From positions 496,001 to 560,000 of the forward strand of contig JBBCJL010000006.1 of the NCBI GenBank assembly GCA_037190225.1: a stretch of 64,000 nt of DNA, read 5' to 3'. Shown here one piece after another: positions 18,315 to 26,283 of this stretch. The DNA comes from MKSF01 sp037190225 (GTDB lineage: Bacteria > Bacteroidota > Bacteroidia > Chitinophagales > Chitinophagaceae). The notes beneath the pieces are model-generated. The model was not told where the DNA came from and did not search any database. It was given only the letters and a program-made list of their open reading frames with translations. Position 1 is the first letter of the stretch. Each line of letters begins with the position of its first letter. The position numbers were made by a program, and so were the translations under genes.

Positions 18315-18345
18315 TTTGCGGAAATCAAAACTCGTTATATATTTG
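18315..18345 (+). promoter_or_regulatory. Consensus promoter of the tRNA-Thr pair
   Basis: The -33 box TTTG (18315-18318) and the -7 box TATATTTG (18338-18345) are separated by 19 bases, a perfect Bacteroidota promoter. The first tRNA begins 21 bases after the -7 box. Confidence 0.88.
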
Positions 18346-18366
18346 CACCCGTTTCGATGCAGCTAC

Positions 18367-18439
18367 GCCGCCTTAGCTCAGTTGGTAGAGCAGCTGATTT
18401 GTAATCAGCAGGTCGTAAGTTCGAGTCTTATAGGCGGCT
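18367..18439 (+). tRNA. tRNA-Thr (anticodon TGT), copy 1
   Basis: A 73-nt cloverleaf. The acceptor stem is GCCGCCT/AGGCGGC. The D arm is GCTCAGTTGGTAGAGC. The anticodon stem GCTGA/TCAGC has loop TTTGTAA, giving anticodon TGT (reads ACA and probably ACG). The T arm is GTAAGTTCGAGTCTTAT, with a G-T closing pair. The discriminator base is T and CCA is not encoded. Confidence 0.96.
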
Positions 18440-18478
18440 CTTTGAAAAACCCGTGCCATCCGTGTACAATAAGCTATT

Positions 18479-18551
18479 GCCGCCTTAGCTCAGCTGGTAG
18501 AGCAGCTGATTTGTAATCAGCAGGTCGTAAGTTCGAATCTTATAGGCGGCT
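18479..18551 (+). tRNA. tRNA-Thr (anticodon TGT), copy 2
   Basis: A second 73-nt cloverleaf, 39 bases after the first and identical except for two bases: one in the D loop (GCTGG instead of GTTGG) and one in the T loop (TTCGAAT instead of TTCGAGT). It has the same anticodon TGT. It probably shares the promoter and precursor with copy 1. Confidence 0.96.
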
Positions 18552-18683
18552 CTTTCCCCTCCCCTGTTTTCCCGGCGCTATTCATCATTTTCCTGTCCTA
18601 TAATCCATTGTTATTAAAGCCTGATGTGAACGGTCTTGTCTGTAATTTTTGTAACTTGCCGCATTAATTTCAGAATACATCTT

Positions 18684-19892
18684 ATGCTTAAAATAGGACT
18701 CATCAGGGAAGGAAAGAAGATTCCCGATACCAGGGTGGCGCTGACGCCTGAGCAATGCGCTGTCATCACCGATACCTATCCGGACATCCGGATCGTAGTG
18801 GAATCCTCTCCCAACCGGTGCTATACGGACCAGGAATATACCGAGCAGGATATACCCGTAGTGACCGATGTCAGCGACTGCGATATCCTGTTAGGGATCA
18901 AGGAAGTGCCCATTCCCAGCCTGATCCCCGGCAAGACCTATTTTTTCTTCAGCCATACCAAAAAGAAGCAGCCTTACAACCGGGACCTGATGAAGGCCAT
19001 GATAGCAGAGCGCATCACTATGATAGACTATGAGACGCTCACGTATGATGACGGCGCCAGGATCATAGGCTTCGGATTCTACGCAGGCGTGGTAGGCGCC
19101 CATAACGGGTTGCTCACCTACGGTATGAAGAGCAAAAAGTACAACCTTATTCCCGCGCACCTCTGCAGGGACAAAAAAGAAATGCTCCAGCAGTACAACC
19201 ACGTTAAGCTGCCGCCGATGAAGATCGTGGTGACAGGCAGCGGGAAGGTAGCTGCGGGCATCCTGGATATACTGCATTCCTGGGATATCAAGAATATAGA
19301 GCCCGAAGATTTCCTGGGCCAGTCCTATGATTACCCGGTCTATACCCACCTGAAAGGGCACGACCTTTACCGGCACAAAGACCACGGTCACTTTAACAGG
19401 AGTGAGTTCCATGAGCATCCCGAAAGGTACAAATGCGTATTCGGTCCCTATACCCGTACTGCCGACATCCTGATGCACGGCATTTACTGGAACGACAAAA
19501 TAGACGTTATGTTCAGGGCGGAAGATATCAGGGACAGGAATTTCACCCTCCAGGTCATAGCCGATATCACGTGCGATCCCTTCGGCTCCATACCGATCAA
19601 TGTAGGCGCTTCCACCATCACCCAGCCCGTGTATGGTATTGACCGAAAATCCGGCCAGCAGACCGTCCCGTTCCTGCCCGCGGATATCAGCATTGATGTG
19701 ATGGCGGTGGACAACCTGCCCAATGAGCTGCCCAGGGACGCCTCGGAGCATTTCGGTGAGCATATGATCAAATACATCATACCGGAGCTCTTAAAGGAAG
19801 AAAGCGAGATGCTGGACAGGGCCACTATCTGTAAGGAGGGTAGCCTGACCTCTTATTTTGACTACCTGGCGGATTACGCTTACGGTGAATAA
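18684..19892 (+). CDS. Saccharopine dehydrogenase (lysine-forming, LYS1-like)/alanine dehydrogenase-family protein
   Basis: About 402 residues from the ATG at 18684 (MLKIGLIREGKKIPDTRVALTPEQ), the typical N-terminus of the AlaDH/PNT fold. The frame upstream to 18636 is unlikely to be translated. Segments FFFSHTKKKQPYNRDLMKAM, GFGFYAGVVGAHNGL and ADITCDPFGSIP match the NAD-dependent saccharopine dehydrogenases of the yeast LYS1 type rather than AlaDH. The nucleotide site is VVTGSGKVAAGI (about 185). The enzyme would split saccharopine to lysine and 2-oxoglutarate, or the reverse. No partner gene of a lysine pathway lies alongside, so the direction and role are open. Confidence 0.82.
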   Translation: MLKIGLIREGKKIPDTRVALTPEQCAVITDTYPDIRIVVESSPNRCYTDQEYTEQDIPVVTDVSDCDILLGIKEVPIPSLIPGKTYFFFSHTKKKQPYNRDLMKAMIAERITMIDYETLTYDDGARIIGFGFYAGVVGAHNGLLTYGMKSKKYNLIPAHLCRDKKEMLQQYNHVKLPPMKIVVTGSGKVAAGILDILHSWDIKNIEPEDFLGQSYDYPVYTHLKGHDLYRHKDHGHFNRSEFHEHPERYKCVFGPYTRTADILMHGIYWNDKIDVMFRAEDIRDRNFTLQVIADITCDPFGSIPINVGASTITQPVYGIDRKSGQQTVPFLPADISIDVMAVDNLPNELPRDASEHFGEHMIKYIIPELLKEESEMLDRATICKEGSLTSYFDYLADYAYGE

Positions 19893-19949
19893 TATAACCG
19901 GATGAACATTTTTTTAGGCATCCGTGTACCAAAAAATTCAGAGTTGAAT

Positions 19950-19957
19950 TATCTTTG
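19950..19957 (+). promoter_or_regulatory. -7 box of the carA promoter
   Basis: TATCTTTG matches TAnnTTTG; it lies 38 bases before the carA ATG. No clear -33 box is present. Confidence 0.55.
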
Positions 19958-19995
19958 CATCATCTTTACTTAATATACAGCAACTAAATTTCAGA

Positions 19996-21105
19996 ATGTC
20001 TCAAGAAACTTCACCAGCCCAGGCTTTATTACTTTTGGAAGACGGTACCCTTTTCAGGGGAAAAGCTTATGGCAAAACAGGCACCACAGCAGGAGAGATC
20101 TGCTTCAACACGGGAATGACAGGCTACCAGGAAGTCTTTACCGACCCCAGCTATACCGGGCAGATGTTGATCATGAATACCTGCTATATCGGCAATTACG
20201 GGGTCAATGAAGCCGATGTGGAATCCGACAGTGTGAAAATAAGGGGACTGATCTGCAAAAATATAACCAAGCGCTATTCCAGGATGGTAGCTACGGGCTC
20301 CCTGGAAGATTACCTGGCCGCCAACAACATAGTAGCTATCCAGGACGTGGATACCCGGTCGCTGGTACAGCACATCCGCCAGAAAGGAGCTATGAACTGC
20401 ATTATCTCTTCCGAGATAAGCGATATCGACACCCTGAAGGCAGAGCTGGCCAAAGTGCCGCCGATGGAAGGACTGGAGCTATCTTCCCAGATATCCACTA
20501 CCGCTCCATATTACTATGGTGACAAGGACGCGGCGCTAAAAATATCGGTGCTGGACCTGGGCGTTAAGAAAAACATACTGCAATGCCTTGCCGAAAGAGG
20601 CGCTTACCTGAAAGTATTCCCGGCAAAGACCCCCGTGCAGGAGCTGCTGGAATTCCAGCCTGACGGCATCTTCATTTCCAACGGCCCCGGAGATCCGGCA
20701 TCTATGCCTTATGCCATAGCAACCGTAAAAGCGCTCCTGGCTACCAATAAGCCGTTCTTCGGCATCTGCCTGGGCCACCAGCTGCTGGCCTCCGCGATGG
20801 GCATACCGACCTTTAAGATGCAGCATGGACACAGGGGACTGAACCACCCGGTAAAGAATCTGGTCACCGGCAGATCCGAGATCACTACCCAGAACCATGG
20901 CTTCGGGATAGAGCCGGAAGCTACCCGGAACCACCCGGATATCGAGATCACGCACCTGAACCTGAACGACCAGTCCATTGAAGGTATCCGTATTAAGAAC
21001 AAGCCGGCCTTCTCTGTACAGTATCACCCGGAAAGCACGCCCGGACCGTTCGATTCCAGGTACCTCTTCGATGATTTCATCGCGATGATCCGTCAACACC
21101 AGTAA
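19996..21105 (+). CDS. carA: Carbamoyl-phosphate synthase, small (glutaminase) subunit
   Basis: 369 residues. It hydrolyses glutamine and passes ammonia to CarB for carbamoyl phosphate, feeding pyrimidine and arginine synthesis. The N-terminal CPSase domain contains GTTAGEICFNTGMTGYQEVF and DPSYTGQ. The class I amidotransferase has nucleophile Cys258 in GICLGHQL and His344/Glu346 in QYHPE. QNHGFGIEP and ISNGPGDPAS complete the signature. carB is not adjacent; the gene stands alone between its own promoter box and a strong terminator. Confidence 0.97.
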   Translation: MSQETSPAQALLLLEDGTLFRGKAYGKTGTTAGEICFNTGMTGYQEVFTDPSYTGQMLIMNTCYIGNYGVNEADVESDSVKIRGLICKNITKRYSRMVATGSLEDYLAANNIVAIQDVDTRSLVQHIRQKGAMNCIISSEISDIDTLKAELAKVPPMEGLELSSQISTTAPYYYGDKDAALKISVLDLGVKKNILQCLAERGAYLKVFPAKTPVQELLEFQPDGIFISNGPGDPASMPYAIATVKALLATNKPFFGICLGHQLLASAMGIPTFKMQHGHRGLNHPVKNLVTGRSEITTQNHGFGIEPEATRNHPDIEITHLNLNDQSIEGIRIKNKPAFSVQYHPESTPGPFDSRYLFDDFIAMIRQHQ

Positions 21106-21141
21106 AAATATTTAGATATAAAGGCGGTGCCGCCAAAAAGT

Positions 21142-21196
21142 AAACAACCCTGTCATATGGAGCTTAGCTCAAATATTGACAGGGTTGTTTTTGTAT
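21142..21196 (+). terminator. Terminator after carA
   Basis: A 14-bp perfect stem (21142-21155 with 21177-21190, AAACAACCCTGTCA and its complement), a 21-base loop and a TTTTTG tail. Confidence 0.88.
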
Positions 21197-21206
21197 ACAT
21201 AAATTA

Positions 21207-21278
21207 TCACATTCCGACAGGCTCAATGTGACAGATACAACGAACTTAATGTGACAAGACCAAAGCTCAATGCAATGA
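21207..21278. repeat. Short degenerate tandem repeat with GCTCAATG core
   Basis: Three units of 21-23 bases share the core (G/A)CT(C/T)AATG at 21221, 21244 and 21265. Each is followed by (T)GACA in two units and by CAATG in the third. It lies between the carA terminator and the convergent serine hydrolase gene. A related array lies near 53.6 kb. Confidence 0.5.
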
Positions 21279-21325
21279 AGCAGGCTTGTTAAAAAGCATT
21301 TTTTTGGGCATCGGGAGCTATAAGG

Positions 21326-22495
21326 CTACCGGGTAATGACCCCAACGATCTTATCCCGCATCTCAAAAAATACCGGGCGCAGCGCGCTGTTGCCATCCGT
21401 ACCATAGTTGACGATCAGTACCATAGTGGTCTGCCGTTCGGGAAAGTAAAAAAGGTCGGCGCTGTAGGCGAGATCACGACCCCTGTGGCCGTAAGCATAA
21501 TCATTGCCCTTATTGATAAAATCCTTCATTACACCCAGTCCCAGCAACCGGTTGCTGCCTTCTTCCTCATAACTGTTGAATGTCAGCAGGGTATCCAGGT
21601 AGGAACCGGGCAGCAGGGTCTTCCGCTCAAACAGCGCCTCGCTGAATTTCAAAAGGTCTGATACGCTGGAATAGATACCGGTATAGCCATTGCCGCTGCC
21701 CGTGTTATAGCTGGACAGGTTGGCTATCGTGCCGTTGTTATACAGGTCATAATAGCCCTGTGCCACTTTGCCCTCCGGCAGCTTATCATGGTAATAGTAA
21801 AAAGTATTTTCCAGGCCCAGGGGATCAATGATCCTGCTGTGCAGCAGCGATGCGTGACTGCCTGCCTGGCGGTCTATGATCATGCTCAGCAGGAGCGTAT
21901 TGGTATTGGAGTACCCTGCCCTGCTGCCGGCGGCAAAAGCAGCCGGCCGGTTCCGCACAAAGGCCAGTATATCTTCCTGTGCCCTGTGGTAAGGCGGGTT
22001 ATTCAATATGCTGAGATAAAATTCCGTGTCCTTGATCACATCATAGATACCAGAGGTATGGTTCAGGAGCTGGCGGACGGTCACCTCGTCTGCATTGGCA
22101 ATGCCTTTCAGCGTAGCGGCATCCAGGTAATCGCTTATTTTCCGGTCCAGGTCCAGCCGCTGCTCCGCCACCAGCTGCAGGGTCAGCACGCCCATAAACA
22201 GCTTGGTGATGCTGGCGACCTTACTGATATGACAGGGCTGCATGGCCACCTGGCTACCGATATCGGCAAAGCCGGCGGATTCGGTCCATACGCCTTCATT
22301 ATCCTTGATCAGCAGGGTCATGCCGGGCAGTCCCTGCTCCCTGGCTTCCTGCAGGATGGTATGGTATTGCTGTGCTTTACTGTGCTGATCGTTGGACATA
22401 ACATTACATTGGACGGTCGCCTCTATCGTTGGTTTGGTGCAGGTGCTGAAACAAAGCATTCCTGCCACCGCGCCGATCATATGTTTAATTTTCAT
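21326..22495 (-). CDS. Serine hydrolase of the beta-lactamase/DD-carboxypeptidase (class C) family
   Basis: 389 residues, exported. The N-terminus MKIKHMIGAVAGMLCFSTC looks like a lipoprotein signal, though the lipobox is loose. Active-site motifs: SxxK as Ser95-Ile-Thr-Lys98 in ASITKLF, YSN in AGYSNTN (about 197) and a late HRG in YGHRGRDLAYSAD (about 340), in place of KTG. This fits the S12 family of esterases and D-aminopeptidases or carboxypeptidases. True beta-lactamase activity cannot be claimed. It overlaps the end of the upstream beta-barrel gene by 11 bases, indicating coupled expression. Confidence 0.88.
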   Translation of the reverse strand: MKIKHMIGAVAGMLCFSTCTKPTIEATVQCNVMSNDQHSKAQQYHTILQEAREQGLPGMTLLIKDNEGVWTESAGFADIGSQVAMQPCHISKVASITKLFMGVLTLQLVAEQRLDLDRKISDYLDAATLKGIANADEVTVRQLLNHTSGIYDVIKDTEFYLSILNNPPYHRAQEDILAFVRNRPAAFAAGSRAGYSNTNTLLLSMIIDRQAGSHASLLHSRIIDPLGLENTFYYYHDKLPEGKVAQGYYDLYNNGTIANLSSYNTGSGNGYTGIYSSVSDLLKFSEALFERKTLLPGSYLDTLLTFNSYEEEGSNRLLGLGVMKDFINKGNDYAYGHRGRDLAYSADLFYFPERQTTMVLIVNYGTDGNSALRPVFFEMRDKIVGVITR

Positions 22496-23120
22496 GTTGC
22501 CGGTCTTTTTGTCGTTTGATAGTGTACTGTATGCCTATATGGAAAGCGGTATTGGGCAGCAGAGGCACGTAATCTTTCACAAAAGGGGTCTGCATCCAGA
22601 ACTGGTATTGGATAAAGGGCCGTACAGGCAATTTCAGGTAACGTTCCAGGTCATATCCCACCGTCAGCGCCGTGCTGAACATCGCCTGCGGCCGCCCCCA
22701 GTTGGTCTTGGCCGTATAAGTGCCGTTTTCCAGCCTGAATACGGGAATAGCGGGGAACGCATGCAGGTAACCGGCACCGGCTGTCAGTGCAGCGGATAGC
22801 CCGAATTTAAAGCGGTATTCATACCCGGCCTCCGTATAAAGCTGCACGGCCTGCTGCGCGAACCTGTGATAAAAATAGCCCAGCTTCGCGGTCTGGAAAA
22901 AGCTGCTGTTAGGCCACTTCTTATAGGTATGGAAGTAGCCGGCCTGCACCCCCGGATGCACAGAACGGTTCCAGATGCCTGCGAACCCCGTTCCGGGCAG
23001 CGAGGTCCCGTTATTAAAAAAGCTCAGGCTCAGGGGTATATCTCCTTTACCGGCCCGCAATTCCCTGCTACAGCATACCAGGAACAGGATAAAAAATCCG
23101 TATAATACTCTCATAAACAT
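22485..23120 (-). CDS. Small exported beta-barrel-like protein
   Basis: About 211 residues from the Met at 23120 (MFMRVLYGFFILFLVCCSRELRAG), a signal peptide. The frame extends further to 23189 but that part is not signal-like; the Met at 23114 is equally possible. The mature part shows alternating hydrophobic strands with aromatic ends (VQAGYFHTYKKW, AKLGYFYHRFAQQ, YTEAGYEYRFKFGLSAAL, PFIQYQFWMQTPF, AFHIGIQYTIK). This is typical of an outer-membrane barrel of perhaps 8 strands. No family is recognised. It precedes and overlaps the serine hydrolase gene. Confidence 0.72.
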   Translation of the reverse strand: MFMRVLYGFFILFLVCCSRELRAGKGDIPLSLSFFNNGTSLPGTGFAGIWNRSVHPGVQAGYFHTYKKWPNSSFFQTAKLGYFYHRFAQQAVQLYTEAGYEYRFKFGLSAALTAGAGYLHAFPAIPVFRLENGTYTAKTNWGRPQAMFSTALTVGYDLERYLKLPVRPFIQYQFWMQTPFVKDYVPLLPNTAFHIGIQYTIKRQKDRQHEN

Positions 23121-23363
23121 TAGATAATACGATCTTACAAAGATATCAAATATAATTGCTTTGTCCGTAGCAGCATCCCCGTATGCCAAAAAGATTTTAG
23201 AATACCCGCGGCTGTCACCGGGGCACTACGGTTCCGATCGGGATATCATCGCATCAGGTACCGCATTGAACAAAACAGGCCCTAAACTGCTTATAACAGG
23301 AATTTCACGTGGGATTTACAAGAGTTATAAATACCTTTATGCGGTCCATTCAAACTACGTACT

Positions 23364-24644
23364 ATGCAGGAAAAGATCATTATAGTCGGTGCCGGTTTTG
23401 CCGGTCTGCATCTGGCCAAGCAGCTCCAGAATACCCATAATGAGGTCATGCTGATCGATAAGCATAACTATCACCAATTCCAGCCGCTGTTCTACCAGGT
23501 AGCCACCGCGCGTATCGAGCCCAGCAGCATCTCCTTCCCGCTGCGGAAGGTTTTCCAGCGCTCCCGTAATATCAGCATCAGGATCGCTGAAGTGCAGCAC
23601 ATTGACAGCGCACAGCAAACCTTACATACCAATATAGGACCCTTTACCTATACCAGGCTCATCATAGCTACGGGATGCACCACCAACTTCTTCGGCAATA
23701 AGGCTATCGAGGCCCATGCTTTCCCTATGAAATCGACACCCGAGGCCCTGACCCTACGGAACAGGATCTTGTCCAATTTCGAGAAGGCGCTCTCTGCCGC
23801 ACCGGAAGAGATGGAAGGCATCATGAACATCGTGGTGGTAGGCGGCGGCCCCACCGGCGTGGAGCTGGCCGGCAGCCTGGCGGAAATGAAAACAAAGATA
23901 TTGCCCAAGGACTATCCTGATATGGATTTTAGCAGGCTGAACATCTTCCTCCTGGAAGGCAGCAATACCCTGCTGGGGCCCATGTCCGAGGTATCCAGGC
24001 GCAAAGCGAAAGACTACCTGGAAGCCCTGGGTGTAAAAGTATGCCTCCAGACGCTGGTGGAAGCATATGACGGACATACCATTTCCCTCAAAGGCAACGG
24101 GACCATCGTGTCCGACAACCTTATCTGGGCGGCAGGCGTATCCGGCAATCTCATCAAGGGCCTTGAAAAGGCCACCATACAGCGCGGCAACAGGATCGTG
24201 GTAGACCGCTATAATAAGGTAGCGGGCTATGATAACATTTTCGCGGTGGGCGACATCGCCTTTATGGAAACCCCGCTCTATCCCAACGGGCACCCGCAGG
24301 TGGCGAATGTGGCCATCAACCAGGGAAAGCTGCTGGCCCAAAATATAAAGAAATACCCGGACCGGCCGGATAGCTGGAAAATGTTCGAATACAAGGATCC
24401 GGGGTCTATGGCCACGGTCGGGAAAAGGAAAGCGGTAGTGGACCTGCCGGGTTTCAGCTTCCAGGGCAGGATAGCCTGGTTTACCTGGATGTTCCTCCAC
24501 CTGATGCTCATTCTCAGTGTCCGGAATAAATTATTCATATTCATTAACTGGGCCATCAGCTATTTCACCAATGATACCACGCTAAGGCTTATACTCCATC
24601 CTTCCAGGCGGCAGGTAGCATTACTGAACGACCAACCGGAATAG
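23364..24644 (+). CDS. Type II NADH:quinone dehydrogenase (NDH-2)-like FAD oxidoreductase
   Basis: 426 residues. Two Rossmann folds are present: FAD site IIIVGAGFAGLHLA (about 5-18) and NAD site IVVVGGGPTGVELAGSL (about 155-171). NIFAVGDIAFME (about 292) is the second FAD contact. HQFQPLFYQVATA near residue 40 is typical of NDH-2. The C-terminal stretch has hydrophobic helices (IAWFTWMFLHLMLILSV) that anchor it at the cytoplasmic face of the inner membrane. It passes electrons from NADH to quinone without pumping protons. A VOC-protein gene follows after 3 bases. Confidence 0.93.
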   Translation: MQEKIIIVGAGFAGLHLAKQLQNTHNEVMLIDKHNYHQFQPLFYQVATARIEPSSISFPLRKVFQRSRNISIRIAEVQHIDSAQQTLHTNIGPFTYTRLIIATGCTTNFFGNKAIEAHAFPMKSTPEALTLRNRILSNFEKALSAAPEEMEGIMNIVVVGGGPTGVELAGSLAEMKTKILPKDYPDMDFSRLNIFLLEGSNTLLGPMSEVSRRKAKDYLEALGVKVCLQTLVEAYDGHTISLKGNGTIVSDNLIWAAGVSGNLIKGLEKATIQRGNRIVVDRYNKVAGYDNIFAVGDIAFMETPLYPNGHPQVANVAINQGKLLAQNIKKYPDRPDSWKMFEYKDPGSMATVGKRKAVVDLPGFSFQGRIAWFTWMFLHLMLILSVRNKLFIFINWAISYFTNDTTLRLILHPSRRQVALLNDQPE

Positions 24645-24647
24645 CCC

Positions 24648-25085
24648 ATGATACCTGACGGCAGAGATACCCCCGATGTATGCCCTTTCTATGTCACGGA
24701 TGATGTGGAAGGGTTTATTGATTTTTGTAGGACGTGGCTGCAGGGGAAGGTAGTGCACCAGCTGACCGGACAGGGCACCGGTATGATCAGATATGCAGAA
24801 ATAAAGGTCGGCGAAAGCCTGCTGATGGTCACCGGGACCGGGAACAACCTGGCAGCCACCCGGAACCATACGATGGTGCGCGTGGACGACTGCGTCTCCC
24901 TGTACGACCGTGCCGTGGCAGCCGGTGTGGTGTCCGTACAGGCCCCTGTCACCGTCCACCATTCGGGCGAAACCTATGCCGGTATAGCTGATGGCTGCGG
25001 TAATGTCTGGTGGCTCAGCACACTGACAGAACGGCTGAGCTACCGGGAACAGCAGGAAAGGTACCAGCAAAAAAGACAGCCATGA
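24648..25085 (+). CDS. VOC-family (glyoxalase-like) protein
   Basis: 145 residues with the paired beta-alpha-beta-beta-beta modules of the vicinal-oxygen-chelate fold: CPFYVTDDVEGFIDFCRTWL, EIKVGESLLMVTG, MVRVDDCVSLYDRAVAAGV, AGIADGCGNVWWL. It resembles the PhnB-like subgroup. Metal ligands are not obvious, because the usual His and Glu positions are replaced. It may therefore be a binding or resistance-type protein rather than an enzyme. It starts 3 bases after the NDH-2 stop and ends in the operon terminator. Confidence 0.83.
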   Translation: MIPDGRDTPDVCPFYVTDDVEGFIDFCRTWLQGKVVHQLTGQGTGMIRYAEIKVGESLLMVTGTGNNLAATRNHTMVRVDDCVSLYDRAVAAGVVSVQAPVTVHHSGETYAGIADGCGNVWWLSTLTERLSYREQQERYQQKRQP

Positions 25086-25100
25086 AGGGCTGTCTTTTTA
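25069..25100 (+). terminator. Terminator of the NDH-2/VOC operon
   Basis: An 11-bp stem, AAAAGACAGCC pairing with GGCTGTCTTTT, with a 6-base loop and T tail. It overlaps the last codons of the VOC gene. The A-rich left side could also serve the convergent rpe gene. Confidence 0.85.
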
Positions 25101-25134
25101 TTTATACTGATATGCGGGCCATTGCCGGCTGCTG

Positions 25135-25788
25135 TCAGGAAAGTATCTTTTTCAGGCGCGAGATCGTATCGACCGGCGCGGTGGCATTGAATACTGTATT
25201 GCCTGCTACCAGCACATCAGCACCTGCTGCTATAATGGTCGCAGCATTATCCAGGGTAACGCCGCCGTCTATCTCTATCAGCGCGCTGCTGCCGGATGCA
25301 AGGATCATCTGCTTAAGCTGCTCAATCTTTTTCAATGTGTGCGGAATGAATTTCTGGCCGCCAAAGCCGGGGTTGACAGACATCAGGCACACCACATCAA
25401 TATCCGCGATCACATCTTCCAGCAGGTGCACCGGGGTATGGGGATTGACCGCCACACCGGCTTTCATACCTTCATTATGAATGGCCTGGATGGTACGGTG
25501 CAGGTGAGGGGACGCTTCTATATGAACAGACAGGATATCAGCGCCGGCCCGGGCAAATTCCGTAACGTACTTTTCCGGCTCCAGTATCATAAGGTGCACA
25601 TCCAGCACTTTCTTCGCCTTGCTGTGTATCGCCTGGATCACCGGCAGCCCGAAGCTGATATTGGGAACAAAACGGCCATCCATTACATCCAGGTGAAACC
25701 AGTCGGCCTCACTGTTATTGATCATTTCTATTTCGTCTTCCAGTCGTAGAAAATCTGCGGAAAGCAGGGACGGAGCTATAAGTGGCAT
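25135..25788 (-). CDS. rpe: Ribulose-phosphate 3-epimerase
   Basis: 217 residues, TIM barrel. It interconverts ribulose 5-phosphate and xylulose 5-phosphate in the pentose phosphate pathway. Metal and catalytic residues are present: SLLSADF at the N-terminus, WFHLDVMDGRFVPN (about 30-43), DVHLMI (about 63), MSVNPGFGGQKFI (about 135-147) and EIDGGV (about 172, second Asp). AAGADVLVAGNTVF holds the phosphate-binding loop. Length and order are standard. It lies 38 bases after the ferredoxin gene and may be cotranscribed with it. Confidence 0.97.
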   Translation of the reverse strand: MPLIAPSLLSADFLRLEDEIEMINNSEADWFHLDVMDGRFVPNISFGLPVIQAIHSKAKKVLDVHLMILEPEKYVTEFARAGADILSVHIEASPHLHRTIQAIHNEGMKAGVAVNPHTPVHLLEDVIADIDVVCLMSVNPGFGGQKFIPHTLKKIEQLKQMILASGSSALIEIDGGVTLDNAATIIAAGADVLVAGNTVFNATAPVDTISRLKKILS

Positions 25789-25826
25789 ATTAAATCTGTT
25801 TGGTTAGGTATGAGGTGTGAAGGTTA

Positions 25827-26174
25827 TTAAATGTGCATTTTCTCTTTTTTCTCCAGCAATGCTTCTACGGTCTCTACATACATCTCATCCGGCACACAGC
25901 AGTCCACCGGGCATACGGCCGCGCATTGCGGCTCTTCGTGGAAACCCTGGCATTCCGTACATTTATCCGGCACAATATAGTAGACATCTATCGCTACGGG
26001 ATCGTGCGGGCTGGACGCCTCTGTTGTCGTGCCGTCCATTAATACATATGCTCCGCTGACATTGGTACCATCTGCCATTTTCCATTCCACGCCGCCTTCA
26101 TAGATCGCATTATTCGGGCATTCCGGTTCGCAGGCTCCGCAATTGATACATTCGTCTGTTATTTTAATAGCCAT
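25827..26174 (-). CDS. 2[4Fe-4S] ferredoxin
   Basis: 115 residues. Two cluster motifs are visible: C.NCGACEPECP (about 9-19) and C.EC...EEPQCAAVCP (about 72-89). The second has the extended spacing and the C-terminal helix of the Chromatium/Alvin-type bacterial ferredoxins (YfhL/FdxA-like). A roughly 50-residue insertion separates the clusters. It is a low-potential electron carrier in the cytoplasm. It is divergent from the acyl-CoA reductase gene, a pairing I have seen in other Bacteroidota. A minus-strand TAACTTTG box is at 26246-26253. Confidence 0.92.
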   Translation of the reverse strand: MAIKITDECINCGACEPECPNNAIYEGGVEWKMADGTNVSGAYVLMDGTTTEASSPHDPVAIDVYYIVPDKCTECQGFHEEPQCAAVCPVDCCVPDEMYVETVEALLEKKEKMHI

Positions 26175-26283
26175 TGTGAAATAAAATTTGTTAAGTAAGT
26201 ATAATTACTTTGAATTTTTTGAATAATTATTAGTTTTTACGCCAGCAAAGTTACAATTTCGCGTTCATAAAATCTAATGGAAT

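Noticed and set aside
21326..22495. Beta-lactamase resistance gene
   Set aside because: SxxK and YSN are present, but KTG is replaced by HRG and the overall sequence fits the broad S12 esterase/peptidase family, so resistance cannot be claimed.
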